Shown here in pieces: positions 56,231-64,000 of a stretch of DNA of 64,000 bases. Position numbers and translations under genes: made by a program. Numbering within the stretch: the first letter of the stretch is position 1; every line of letters begins with the position of its first letter. The stretch is from the NCBI GenBank assembly GCA_036273855.1, contig DASUGU010000017.1:72891-136890 (forward strand). Direction: 5' to 3'. The notes under the pieces were generated by a model. It ran no database searches. It saw only the letters and a list, made by a program, of their open reading frames with translations, and had not been told where the DNA came from. This stretch comes from DATEPR01 sp036273855 (lineage in GTDB: Bacteria; Actinomycetota; Actinomycetes; Mycobacteriales; Pseudonocardiaceae).

Positions 56231-56275
56231 TTACTTGCGCTTCTTGATGCGCGGACGCACCCTGGCGACGGCCAT
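56231..56275 (-). CDS. 14-residue basic peptide with very strong ribosome site
   Basis: MAVARVRPRIKKRK is encoded by 14 codons from the ATG at 56275 and ends with TAA. The ribosome site GGGGGGAGGTG lies seven bases upstream, unusually strong, implying real translation. It is the first gene of the minus-strand cluster. It could be a precursor or scaffold peptide, a translated attenuator or a coupling leader. Its composition (Arg, Lys, Val) is unlike a lasso leader. Confidence 0.5.
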   Translation of the reverse strand: MAVARVRPRIKKRK

Positions 56276-57616
56276 GTTCAACACCTCCCCCCAATTGCGC
56301 GCAACATGGAGCAGGTATGCGGCACGAAGCGTGAACTTTGATTTAACACAGAATTACAGGATTCTCAATACCGGCGTCCGGGTCAATCGGCCGAACAGGT
56401 GAGAGCCGGCGTCCAAATTCCGCAGCGACCCGTCCTCCTACGACAATTACTTGGCGTCGGCGGCAGTGCGCTCAGTCATCACCTGAAGGAAATTCACAGT
56501 TACCAGGCGTCGAATTACCGCGCGCATTCAGTGCGTGCTCGACAGTAACGTTCGCGGCATGTCATAGCCTTGACCAGCAGAAACTCCCGGGACCGTGGAG
56601 CGGCATCAACAGACGTGAACTCTGCGCATGTTTCCGTTCATGCCGAACAACCAGAACGTCAGTTAGACATCCGCGGCCACTGCGCCACGGGGCCGATGGC
56701 GGTCACTGGGCCGGAGACCAATCCACTGGCGCTTTTCCATCAATTAAGACGGTCCGTGACAGGCAGCGCTCTTGGGATAGAATATATCTACCGGCTCGCG
56801 CGTGACGTCCGACGCCAGCGATCGGCTCGTCGCCGACCCGCACACTGAGGTGACACCGTCTTGGCCCTCGGTGACCAGCCGGACCGGTTGGCCCGGCTGG
56901 AATGGTGCCCAAGACGGCCATGTCGGGCACGTGGGTGAATCGCTCGACACATTCACAGAAGTGCGGAAACTCCGGCCGAATAGCACAGCGGACCGGTCCC
57001 TCGATGGGGACGTAGATTCGACGCACCATCCTGCTCAACCAAGAACAAGCCGCACGAAGAATGTCCAGACCGGCTACAGACTTGGCACACATTCCGGGCC
57101 GTGCGCATCACGCCGACCGCCGAATGACTGGTCGACAATTCGCTTGTCGATGACAAACCGGCGGCCGCTTCACGACCGAGCAGCCGGACCCGGACATTCC
57201 CCGAGCCAACGGCTACCGTTCCGTAGCGTCTTTGTGGTGATGTAGTCGGCGACTCTCGCCTCGACGAGGTCCTGCCAGCCGTCGGTGAGCACGTCAACGC
57301 AGAAGTCCGTTGCGAAGTGGGGCGGCGCTGCTCGCACCCGGGCAGTTGCCTTCGCTGAGTTGTCCGATCCCAGCCAGGCGAGGTTTCCTGTTGCTGGAGG
57401 AGGCACTCTTGGTGCTGGTCGATCGTCGCGGCTTGTGCTGTCTGGCCGGAGCCTCAGGCTGTCCTATGTGGAGATGGCAACGCTGACCCTGTCCCTGGAC
57501 GAAGTTCCTGGCACAAGGCCCCGTGACCGTTGTGGGCGCGCCAAAAACCCGAACCGCGGTGCTGACCAGCGAGGTCGGCTGCACCAGCGTTCGGCCGTCA
57601 GACCACTTTTGGTACT
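56276..57616. other. long intergenic region, no supported gene
   Basis: About 1.3 kb upstream of the cluster. It must contain the promoter for the first cluster transcript. Open frames exist in several phases (e.g. 56703-57092 minus, 57294-57626 minus) but their translations lack recognisable domains and keep switching frame, which fits decayed DNA. A lower-GC stretch occurs near 56335-56560. Confidence 0.5.
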
Positions 57617-57621
57617 CATTG

Positions 57622-57790
57622 ATCACGCTGCGGAGGTTCGACTGTCGGAGATCGGCGCGTTGCGCGCGCCTTCAGTGCCGATTTCGACTGCGCGAACTCC
57701 GGGTCGCGCAACGGCGCCAAGCCGATATCGAAGTCGATCGACCGTAAGTAGGTCGGTACGTCCGCCCGCCACGGCGTGTGTCGCATCCGA
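57622..57790 (-). pseudogene. glycosyltransferase gene remnant
   Basis: One frame of the minus strand reads HTPWRADVPTYLRSIDFDIG followed by LAPLRDPEFAQSKSALKARA, the conserved region near the C-terminus of GT4-type glycosyltransferases (W..D.P.YLRSIDFDIGLAPL.. is a common local pattern). No start or catalytic part is visible, so this is a fragment. Confidence 0.4.
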
Positions 57791-57832
57791 CCCCGGGATT
57801 TGGGTGGTGGTACCCAGTGTCTTGGCTAGCAC

Positions 57833-58039
57833 GTGGGCGCACTAGGTTCGAACCTACGACCCCCGGCTTGTAAGCCGTAATCCCACCGGCGCTATCCCGC
57901 ACGATACATCTGCAGGTCACCGGCGAGCGCTACCCAACAATTGTGGGCTCTCTAAACGATCTCCACACACCTGATCCTTCACTGTCGCACGGAAGCGCGG
58001 CCTCACGCGTCCACGGCGGGACATCGCCGACTGGACTAG
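57833..58039 (-). repeat. copy A of a tRNA-like repeat (degenerate Val-type tRNA 3' half)
   Basis: Bases 57833-58039 match 62137-62346 at most positions. On the minus strand both contain CTTACAAG (anticodon TAC, valine), a T-loop GTAGGTTCGAACC(C)TA and an acceptor-like TGCGCCCA, but there is no proper D arm or 5' acceptor. It is a tRNA-derived remnant, possibly an old integration site, not a working tRNA. Confidence 0.55.
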
Positions 58040-58209
58040 CCACTGGGGCCGACTACTCGCACGCACCGAAACCGCGGGCACCACCGTCCACGGCACCGAC
58101 GCCCTCATCGCCGCCACCGGACTCGCCCACCAACTCCAGATCGTCACCCGCAACGTCGCCCACTTCCAACCAACCGGCATCGACACCCTCAGCCCCTGGC
58201 AAAACCGAC
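58040..58209 (+). pseudogene. vapC 3' remnant (copy A)
   Basis: Translates to HWGRLLARTETAGTTVHGTD and then TRNVAHFQPTGIDTLSPWQN, almost identical to the C-terminal third of the VapC at 62651-63088. Compared with that copy, 573 bases (62347-62919), covering all of vapB and most of vapC, are missing, and the stop codon has changed to CGA. It is a deleted duplicate. Confidence 0.8.
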
Positions 58210-58301
58210 CTCATCACAGCCGATCCAGCTCAACACCCTCATCGAACGCACCAAACCGGGCGGCATCGAAGCATCGTCCCTGCGGCGGATAGCGTGCTCG
58301 G

Positions 58302-59835
58302 GTGGATCAGTCAACGGACAGTCATGTTCTTGCCGTCGCCGCGCGGGATTGCGACGCGTTGCGGCACGCTCTGACCCTGGCCGAATGGCTCGGTGCGGGA
58401 CGGCCGGTGACCGCCAAGAGGGTGCTCCGGCGGGCGGATGTTCCCCCTCGCCGGCCGGGCGTTGGGCATCGCGGTACCACAACGGGTGCGTAGCGCGGCC
58501 GATGTGGTGGAACTCCAGTATCCGTGGACCGCGGCGCTGGCTATCGGGCTGATGGCGATCAGTGATGGCCGGGCCGTGCCCGGTCCCGCACTGCCCCGGT
58601 GGCGGTCGACTCCGGACGAGGAACTGCTCGACAGCTGGTCGCGGGCATTGGCGGCGGCGCTCGCCGACACGTACCCCGATGACGGGGACGGGGCGGAAGC
58701 CCTGGAGATCGCTCGGCTGGTGCTCACGGTGTTGGCGACCGATTCCGCGCCCGCCAGCGCGGATCTGCTGACGTCGATCAACCGGACGATCATCGGCTCG
58801 GGCTACGACCTGTTTCGAACCTTCGACCGCGGCTTCGGTGTTCGCGACCCGGCCGAGGTGGCACTGACGTTGCTGACCGCCTTCGGCGCCGTGGCAGACC
58901 AGCGCGGCCGGTGGCGGATCGGCCCACTCGGCCAGTGGGTGCTGCCGATTCTCGGCGCTCGCGGCACCGCATTGCTCGGCGCGTCCGGCACCCGGGGCGA
59001 GACCAACGGGATCTGTCAGCTCAAGATCACCCTGCGGCACGTGCGGCTGGCATGCTGGCGGAGGGTGCTCGTGTCGGCGTCGGCCACACTCGGCGATCTC
59101 CACGAGATCATCCAGATCGCTTTCGCCTGGGACAACGACCATCTGCACGGGTTCACCGTCGGCCGGCGGCACTACGGCGACCCCTACTTCGACGCCGAGT
59201 ACGACGAGGACAAGATCACGACAGCCGAGGTGTTCGACCGCGGCCGCACCTCGATCTCTTACATATACGACTTCGGGGACAGTTGGCTGCACGACATCGC
59301 GCTGGAGAAGTTCGTCGAGCCGGACCCGGCGCTCGGCTACCCGGCCTGTGTTGCCGGCAGGGGTGACGCGCCGGTCGAGGACTGGAACGAGGACGACGAC
59401 GAGCCTGCCTGGATCCCGTTCGACCGGGAGGACATCAACACCCGACTCGGCCGCATCATCGACGGGAGCCGGCACATCGCGGTGCGGTTGAGGGACGACA
59501 TCGAGGCCATTCTGTCCGACGCCCATGAAGAGGCAGCGGAGCTGAGCGCGTTCCTGACCGTGTTGGAGGGGAAGATCTCCTTTCCAGTCCCGGGCATACT
59601 CCTGGGCGAGTCGGTCATCGTGACCGGGCTGAAAGCCGACAATGCCGCCTGCGAGCTTCGCGCCCGATGCACAGGAAAGGGCGCGAAGGAGCTGGTGTCC
59701 TTCGCTGACCTGGAGTTCCTGCCGGGCACCGTCGAGGCTTGGCTGCGCGCCGCCTATCTCGCGTATCTTGGAGAACCGTTCCAGCCGGTCAACCCGCCGG
59801 TTGACTGGGCGGGCCCAAATTGCCGGAGGTCGTGA
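58302..59835 (+). pseudogene. plasmid pRiA4b ORF-3-like protein, frameshifted in a C5 run
   Basis: The frame from the GTG at 58302 (LTLAEWLGAGRPVTAKRVLR) meets a different frame at the C5 tract 58443-58447; removing one C gives ADVPLAGRALGIAVPQRV and restores one gene of about 510 residues. The C-terminal domain holds KITLRHVRLACWRRVLVSAS, YIYDFGDSWLHDIALEKF and YPACVAGRGDAPVEDW, the pRiA4b ORF-3-like (PF07929) pattern. It is of unknown function, common in actinobacteria. The extra base may be a homopolymer sequencing error or a genuine frameshift. Confidence 0.75.
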
Positions 59836-59896
59836 GCGCGGCACAAGATTCACCTGCTCACCACCCGTGCCCACGGTGGTGACATCATCGGCCACC

Positions 59897-61600
59897 ATGG
59901 CTGTGGTCGAGGTGACCGAAGGGTCCGTGCGAGAACTGGCGGACACCCGCTCGTTCGAGCGAGGGCGGGCGTATTTCGTGGCGGGCCAGGTGCGCAGGTT
60001 CAAGGTCGACGGAACGTCGCTGACCGCGACCGTGGACGGGACGAGCACCTACCGGGTGCGACTGGACATCACGGCGAACGGACTGGACGGCCGTTGCTCC
60101 TGCCCCTACGGGCAAGAGGGCGTGTTCTGCAAACACTGCGTCGCGACAGCCCTCGCCTGGCTGGATGCCGGCGGCGAAGTCGGCGAACCTCGGGCAAAGC
60201 CGATCACCGACGACCGGTTGCGCGAGTTCCTACTCGACCAGGACCGGGTCTGGCTGGTGGATGAGTTGCTGGCCGCGGCGCGCGCCGATGCCGTGTTACG
60301 GGCGCGCTTGGCTGTCGCGGCCGGAGCGGACGCGGGATCCGCCCTGGACGACCGAGCGCAGCGAGAACGCCTGGAACGCGCCATCGAGATCGCCGATTTC
60401 GTGGACTACCACGCCGCGCACTCCTACTTCCACGGAGTCGACGAGGCCCTGACCGACGTGGCCGGCCTGGTCGACGCAGGCTTTCCCGACACCGCAACAA
60501 AGCTGACCGAGTACGCGCTGGAACTGTTGGAAGACACCGCCGGCCGGGTCGACGACTCCGACGGCGGTCTCCGCGAGGCGATCGACCGGGCCGAAGGGAT
60601 CCATCTCGCCGCGTGCGCGGCCGGTGGCCCCGATCCGGTCGCGTTGGCCGAGACGCTGGCCGGACGCGCCCTAGCCAGTGACTACGAGGTGTTTCTCGGC
60701 GCACTGCCCGACTACGAGCCGGTGCTGGGACCGGCCGGCATGACCCGCTACCGCGAACTGGTCGAACGGGCTTGGCGGGAGCTGCCGCCCAAGAAGCCAG
60801 ACGACTACAGCAGTCGCCGGTTCGTCGTCACCTTCCTGATGGAACGGCTGGCCGAGTCCACCGGCGGCGCCGACGCGCTGATCGAGGTGCTGTCCCAGGA
60901 CATCACCAGCGGCTACGACGTGTTGCGCATCGCCGAACGGCTGTGCGCGGACGGCCGCGACGACGAAGCACTGGACTGGCTGAACCGCGGTCTGGCCGAG
61001 TTCCCACCGGATCAGCGGCTGCGGTCGCTGGCCGCGGACTGCCACCTCCGTGCCGGACGCCGGGCCGAGGCGGGCGACCTGCTGTGGGCGAACTTCGCCG
61101 ACCGGCCGACCCTGGATGACTACATCGCCCTGCACGATGCCATGAGCGAAGGGTTTCCGGCCTGGCGAGAGCGGGCGATCGAACTGTTGCGAGCCCAACC
61201 GGCCGCCTCGGCCAGGTTCGCCCCGATGCCCTACCTCCGTCCTGCCGGCCATTCCACCTTGGTGGAGGTGCTGTTGTGGGAGGGCGACAGCGACGCAGCC
61301 TGGCAAGCGGCACTGGACGGTGGCTGCCAGGACGACCTGTGGCTCCGGCTGGCCCGGGAGCGTGCCGGCACCGTTCCGGGCGACGCGATCCCGATTCTGC
61401 TGGCCGCCGCGGACCAGACGATCGGCCACAAGAACCGCCACTCCTATCGCACCGCAGCGGGTCTACTCACCGAAGCCGGTGAACTGTTCGTCGAGTGTGA
61501 CCGTGCCGAGGACTTCACGTCACACCTCGCCACGTTGCGAACCGCGCATCGCGCCAAACGGGCCCTGCGCGAAGAACTCGACAAGGCAGGCTTGCCATGA
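59897..61600 (+). CDS. SWIM zinc-finger domain protein
   Basis: About 567 residues from the ATG at 59897. Residues about 65-82 read RCSCPYGQEGVFCKHCVATA, the CxCx(n)CxH SWIM zinc finger. The rest is made of helical repeats similar to TPR (e.g. DVLRIAERLCADGRDDEALD, LAADCHLRAGRRAEAGDLLW). SWIM proteins bind DNA or proteins; exact role unknown. It lies 61 bases after the frameshifted pRiA4b-like gene and may be co-transcribed with it. Confidence 0.8.
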   Translation: MAVVEVTEGSVRELADTRSFERGRAYFVAGQVRRFKVDGTSLTATVDGTSTYRVRLDITANGLDGRCSCPYGQEGVFCKHCVATALAWLDAGGEVGEPRAKPITDDRLREFLLDQDRVWLVDELLAAARADAVLRARLAVAAGADAGSALDDRAQRERLERAIEIADFVDYHAAHSYFHGVDEALTDVAGLVDAGFPDTATKLTEYALELLEDTAGRVDDSDGGLREAIDRAEGIHLAACAAGGPDPVALAETLAGRALASDYEVFLGALPDYEPVLGPAGMTRYRELVERAWRELPPKKPDDYSSRRFVVTFLMERLAESTGGADALIEVLSQDITSGYDVLRIAERLCADGRDDEALDWLNRGLAEFPPDQRLRSLAADCHLRAGRRAEAGDLLWANFADRPTLDDYIALHDAMSEGFPAWRERAIELLRAQPAASARFAPMPYLRPAGHSTLVEVLLWEGDSDAAWQAALDGGCQDDLWLRLARERAGTVPGDAIPILLAAADQTIGHKNRHSYRTAAGLLTEAGELFVECDRAEDFTSHLATLRTAHRAKRALREELDKAGLP

Positions 61601-61624
61601 ACCTTCACATGGTCAAGCCCTGTC

Positions 61625-61798
61625 GACTGCGTACAGAAACATTTCGCCGCACTGGTCAGCGGGCGCCCGGACGAACTGCAACCCGTCACGCCCATCGTCG
61701 ACTTCGGGATGGCCGACCCGCGGATCGTCGAGTCAGTCGACGTGATCAGCGAGCTCGACCGACGCCCGAACCTGATCGACCTGCCCCCCGAAGACTGC
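61625..61798 (+). pseudogene. fragment of a Mrr-type restriction endonuclease gene
   Basis: One frame reads DCVQKHFAALVSGRPDELQP followed by VTPIVDFGMADPRIVESVDV and LDRRPNLIDLPPED, which resembles the linker and start of the catalytic region in actinobacterial Mrr-like restriction endonucleases. The catalytic core is gone and the frame then becomes unrelated. A remnant; there is no start. Confidence 0.4.
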
Positions 61799-62136
61799 AC
61801 CCGCTCCAACTCTACGACGGCACACCCTGCTGGCCCTTTTGTCAACAACACCGCGTCGAAGGCCGGACCGTCATCCCGGTATCCGAGCACACAAAATAGC
61901 AAGACTTCCGCGCCGCGAAATTCCATTCTTGGTTGCAAATTTCAACCGATTCCTCCACCAAGACGACCTCTACAGCATCCTACAAGCGTTGGGTCACTGA
62001 GCGCTGCCCGACACAGATCACCACGTCCACGGCACAGAACACCCAATTCGGCGTGCCCAGCAGTTAAGACTTGGCGTCGCGGCAACGGTTCGGAACAGTC
62101 ACACACACCGGGTTTACGCTGGTCAAGACGGTGCGA
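61799..62136. other. intergenic region, decayed DNA
   Basis: About 340 bases with AT-richer stretches (around 61890-61950), between the Mrr fragment and the tRNA-like repeat. No supported gene or RNA was seen. Confidence 0.45.
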
Positions 62137-62346
62137 GTGGGCGCAGTAGGGTTCGAACCTACGACCCCCGGCTTGTAAGGCGTAACCCCACCAGCGCTGT
62201 GCCGAACAGTACATCCGCAGGTTACCGACGAGCGCAACCCCAACAATTGTGGGCTCTCTAAACGATCTCCACGCGCCTGATCCTTCACTGTACGCACGGA
62301 AGCGCGGCCTCACGCATCCACCGCGGGACATCGCCAACTGGACTAG
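62137..62346 (-). repeat. copy B of the tRNA-like repeat, upstream of vapBC
   Basis: Corresponds to copy A (57833-58039). The minus strand has a perfect T arm (GTAGG TTCGAAC CCTAC) and the acceptor-like TGCGCCCA, with a TAC anticodon loop, but no standard D arm. The remainder (CTCTCTAAACGATCTCCAC etc.) leads to the vapBC promoter. Presumably a tRNA-derived scar. Confidence 0.55.
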
Positions 62347-62387
62347 GATGGTCATGATGACTACCCTGACTATTGGAGGTGGTCACG

Positions 62388-62654
62388 ATGACCGAAGCTG
62401 CCCATGACCAGGCATGGAGCGTCGCTGATGCCAAAGCACACCTGAGTGAGCTGCTCGACCAGGCGATCCACGACGGCCCACAGGCCATCACCCGCCGCGG
62501 CGAGCAGATCGCGGTCGTGGTCTCGATCGAGGAGTGGCACCGCAAAGCCAACCGATCCGGCAGCCTCGCCGAGTTCTTCGCCGAGTCACCGCTGCCCGAC
62601 TCGGAACTGGCGATAGACCGAATCGACATCCCCGCCCGAGACGTTGCCCTGTGA
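62388..62654 (+). CDS. vapB: VapB-type antitoxin (Phd/YefM-like)
   Basis: 88 residues from the ATG at 62388, with GGAGGT upstream. The segment WSVADAKAHLSELLDQAIHD, then GPQAITRRGEQIAVVVSIEE is the Phd/YefM N-terminal DNA-binding fold; the C-terminal tail (LAEFFAESPLPDSE) would neutralise the toxin. The TGA overlaps the vapC GTG (GTGA). Typical autoregulated antitoxin. Confidence 0.9.
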   Translation: MTEAAHDQAWSVADAKAHLSELLDQAIHDGPQAITRRGEQIAVVVSIEEWHRKANRSGSLAEFFAESPLPDSELAIDRIDIPARDVAL

Positions 62655-63088
62655 CACACCACCCCACGGGCTACCTACTCGACACCAACGCCATCTCCGA
62701 GTGGGTCAAACCCCGCCCCGACCCCGGCGTCGTCCGCTGGTTCGACCAAGTCGACGAAGACCGCACCTACCTCAGCGTCATCACCCTCGGTGAACTCCGC
62801 AAGGGCATCGACCGCCTGGCCGAAGGACGACGACGGCGACGACTCGACCACTGGCTCACCACCGAACTACCCGAACGCTTCACCAACCGCATCGTGCCCA
62901 TCGACAGCGCCATTGCCGACCACTGGGGCCGACTACTCGCACGCACCGAAACCGCAGGCACCATCATCCACGGCACTGACGCTCTCATCGCCGCCACCGG
63001 ACTCGCGCACCAACTCCAGATCGTCACCCGCAACGTCGCCCACTTCCAACCAACCGGCATCCACATCCTCAGCCCCTGGCAAAACTGA
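62651..63088 (+). CDS. vapC: VapC-type PIN-domain toxin
   Basis: 145 residues from the GTG at 62651. Acidic residues of the PIN fold are Asp in YLLDTNAISEWVKPRPDPG, Glu in LSVITLGELRKGIDRL, and Asp in HGTDALIAATGLAH, with TRNVAHFQPTGI following. VapC toxins cut tRNA or rRNA. Coupled to vapB by GTGA overlap. A deleted copy lies at 58040-58209. Confidence 0.92.
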   Translation: MTHHPTGYLLDTNAISEWVKPRPDPGVVRWFDQVDEDRTYLSVITLGELRKGIDRLAEGRRRRRLDHWLTTELPERFTNRIVPIDSAIADHWGRLLARTETAGTIIHGTDALIAATGLAHQLQIVTRNVAHFQPTGIHILSPWQN

Positions 63089-63502
63089 CTTCATCGCAGC
63101 CAGTCCGTACTCGCGATCAGCGAGAGACCACAACTGGCCCTGGCTGAACCTCACCGCTCAGCTCAAGCATGACAACTCAATGATGTCCCTGTTCACGACC
63201 GAGTATCTGCCACACAGGCGCTGAATCCACCGACAGCGCCTTGGAGTTCGAGGACGCGCTGACCCAGCGACCGGCGCAGTCGCCGCCAATGCCCTCTACC
63301 GTGAGCGACAGCCCAACTCTCCGCGAACGGTAACATCCGGTCGCATGTTACCGACGGACGGTGTGGCGTCTTCAGCAGGAGGGGTAATGTAACCCACCTA
63401 TCGGGTCAGGAACCAGTTCCGCTGGTGTAGGCGAACAGCTCGTTCCTTCGTACACCGTCACCGACACACCGTGTCGTCACCAGTCGTGGAGTCGCATCAA
63501 AC
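63089..63502. other. intergenic region, no supported gene
   Basis: About 410 bases after vapC. Short frames (e.g. one giving NWPWLNLTAQLKHDN) do not match anything I recognise. No hairpin of note. Confidence 0.45.
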
Positions 63503-63886
63503 ATGGCACCAAATGGTCCCACCCGGTCGCGCCGAGAGCTTTTGATCAACGGACGGCGGGTACGCATCTCCGATCTGATTGATGCTGATCTTCTCAAACG
63601 AGGAGACGTCCTTTATTTCCGTCAACGTATCGGCGAGATACCCCACGAGGCAGTGGTTAGCGACCGGGGCCGGCTGCGGCTCGCGGACGAACGCGAGTTC
63701 GATACGCCATCTGCTGCTGCGGCAGCGGTCGCCGAGGTGAGGGCTGTCCCGGGTTGGTCCGTGTGGCGACTCGGAGAAGATGGACCGACGCTGCATGAAC
63801 TGCGGCAGCGGTTGCTCAGGTCAGTCGCCGATGATGTGCTGTCAAACCACGCCACGTCTGACCCGATTCCGCGAGTAGACAAGTGA
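63503..63886 (+). CDS. RAMA-like modified-DNA reader domain protein
   Basis: 127 residues from the ATG at 63503. The fold LINGRRVRISDLIDADLLKR, GDVLYFRQRI, HEAVVSDRGRLRLADEREF, TPSAAAAAVAEVRAVPGWSV and WRLGEDGPTLHELRQRLL fits the RAMA domain (restriction-associated reader of modified DNA). It is alone here, without a nuclease or methylase part, so it may be a stand-alone reader or a piece of a larger broken gene. It has no strong ribosome site. Confidence 0.55.
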   Translation: MAPNGPTRSRRELLINGRRVRISDLIDADLLKRGDVLYFRQRIGEIPHEAVVSDRGRLRLADEREFDTPSAAAAAVAEVRAVPGWSVWRLGEDGPTLHELRQRLLRSVADDVLSNHATSDPIPRVDK

Positions 63887-64000
63887 TTAGATCTTCAACG
63901 AGCGTTATCGATCTTCGATCGGCGGCTATCGAGGCAAGCACATGCCACCAGCCCGGATATCGCGCCGGGTTCACGGGTTCCAAGATCGCTGGGTCGGGGC
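63887..64000. other. window end, no feature seen
   Basis: The last 114 bases after the RAMA-like gene contain no gene or motif that I can support. Confidence 0.4.

Noticed and set aside
56703..57092. 129-residue minus-strand frame as a gene
   Set aside because: No ribosome site, no recognisable domain, and the competing frames look equally plausible.
57285..57845. 186-residue plus-strand frame as a gene
   Set aside because: Antisense to a glycosyltransferase fragment and with low-complexity sequence.
57833..57912. Functional tRNA-Val gene (minus strand)
   Set aside because: No D arm and no 5' acceptor strand; the anticodon stem is imperfect.
62137..62225. Functional tRNA gene, second copy
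   Set aside because: T arm and 3' acceptor look intact but the 5' half does not fold as a tRNA.

Overview
High-GC DNA with strong GGAGG-type ribosome sites, frequent GTG starts and ATGA/GTGA gene overlaps points to a filamentous actinobacterium. AfsR/SARP and StrR-like regulators and a secreted GH11 xylanase fit this; Pseudonocardiales or Streptomyces-like is a guess. No rRNA, intact tRNA, CRISPR array or complete insertion sequence was seen.

Layout. 1-4.3 kb: 3' end of a HEAT-repeat gene, a GNAT, and a DnaQ-like exonuclease/BRCT gene broken by a frameshift. 4.4-18.7 kb: accessory region with two paralogous two-gene modules, each a winged-helix-like protein plus a roughly 1000-residue double-ATPase with a HerA/FtsK-type second domain. 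Module 1 (5.8-9.95 kb, +) faces a PIN-like gene. Module 2 (11.7-15.4 kb, -) is the end of a four-gene operon starting with a TIR protein and a KGGVGR ATPase fused to a TIR-like domain, with a SEFIR/NPCBM gene diverging from it. A TetR/SDR pair sits between the modules. 18.7-22 kb: ordinary genes (YCII, LysR-type effector domain, DUF5997, flippase-like membrane protein, methyltransferase). 22.4-29.4 kb: two large STAND regulators around a glycerophosphotransferase-like gene. 29.8-30.8 kb: GH11 xylanase.

31.2-56.3 kb is the main feature: about 25 kb entirely on the minus strand. It holds a phosphonate pathway (PEP mutase with EDKxFPKxNS, phosphonopyruvate decarboxylase, Fe-type alcohol dehydrogenase, and an HEPD/methylphosphonate synthase family enzyme carrying the methylphosphonate-synthase type His/Gln/His ligand set) mixed with RiPP-like parts: a PqqD/RRE protein, an asparagine synthetase with an extra C-terminal domain, and two tiny ORFs with very strong ribosome sites (14 and 22 codons; the longer has a lasso-leader-like YxxP motif but no obvious core). 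Tailoring genes include an AurF-type di-iron oxygenase, a B12-radical SAM enzyme, a class II RNR-like enzyme lacking one redox cysteine, a DegT aminotransferase, a methyltransferase, a thymidylate-kinase-like protein, a flavin reductase-like protein and three nucleotidyltransferase-fold proteins. Two MFS exporters, a StrR-type and an ArsR-type regulator complete it. Pathway order and product are inference; the plausible early route is PEP to phosphonopyruvate, phosphonoacetaldehyde, 2-hydroxyethylphosphonate, then methylphosphonate, followed by activation or conjugation, possibly on a peptide scaffold.

56.3-64 kb is decayed, rearranged DNA: gene remnants (glycosyltransferase, Mrr-like), two copies of a tRNA-like repeat, an intact VapBC module and its internally deleted copy, a frameshifted pRiA4b ORF-3-like gene, a SWIM zinc-finger protein and a stand-alone RAMA-like domain protein.
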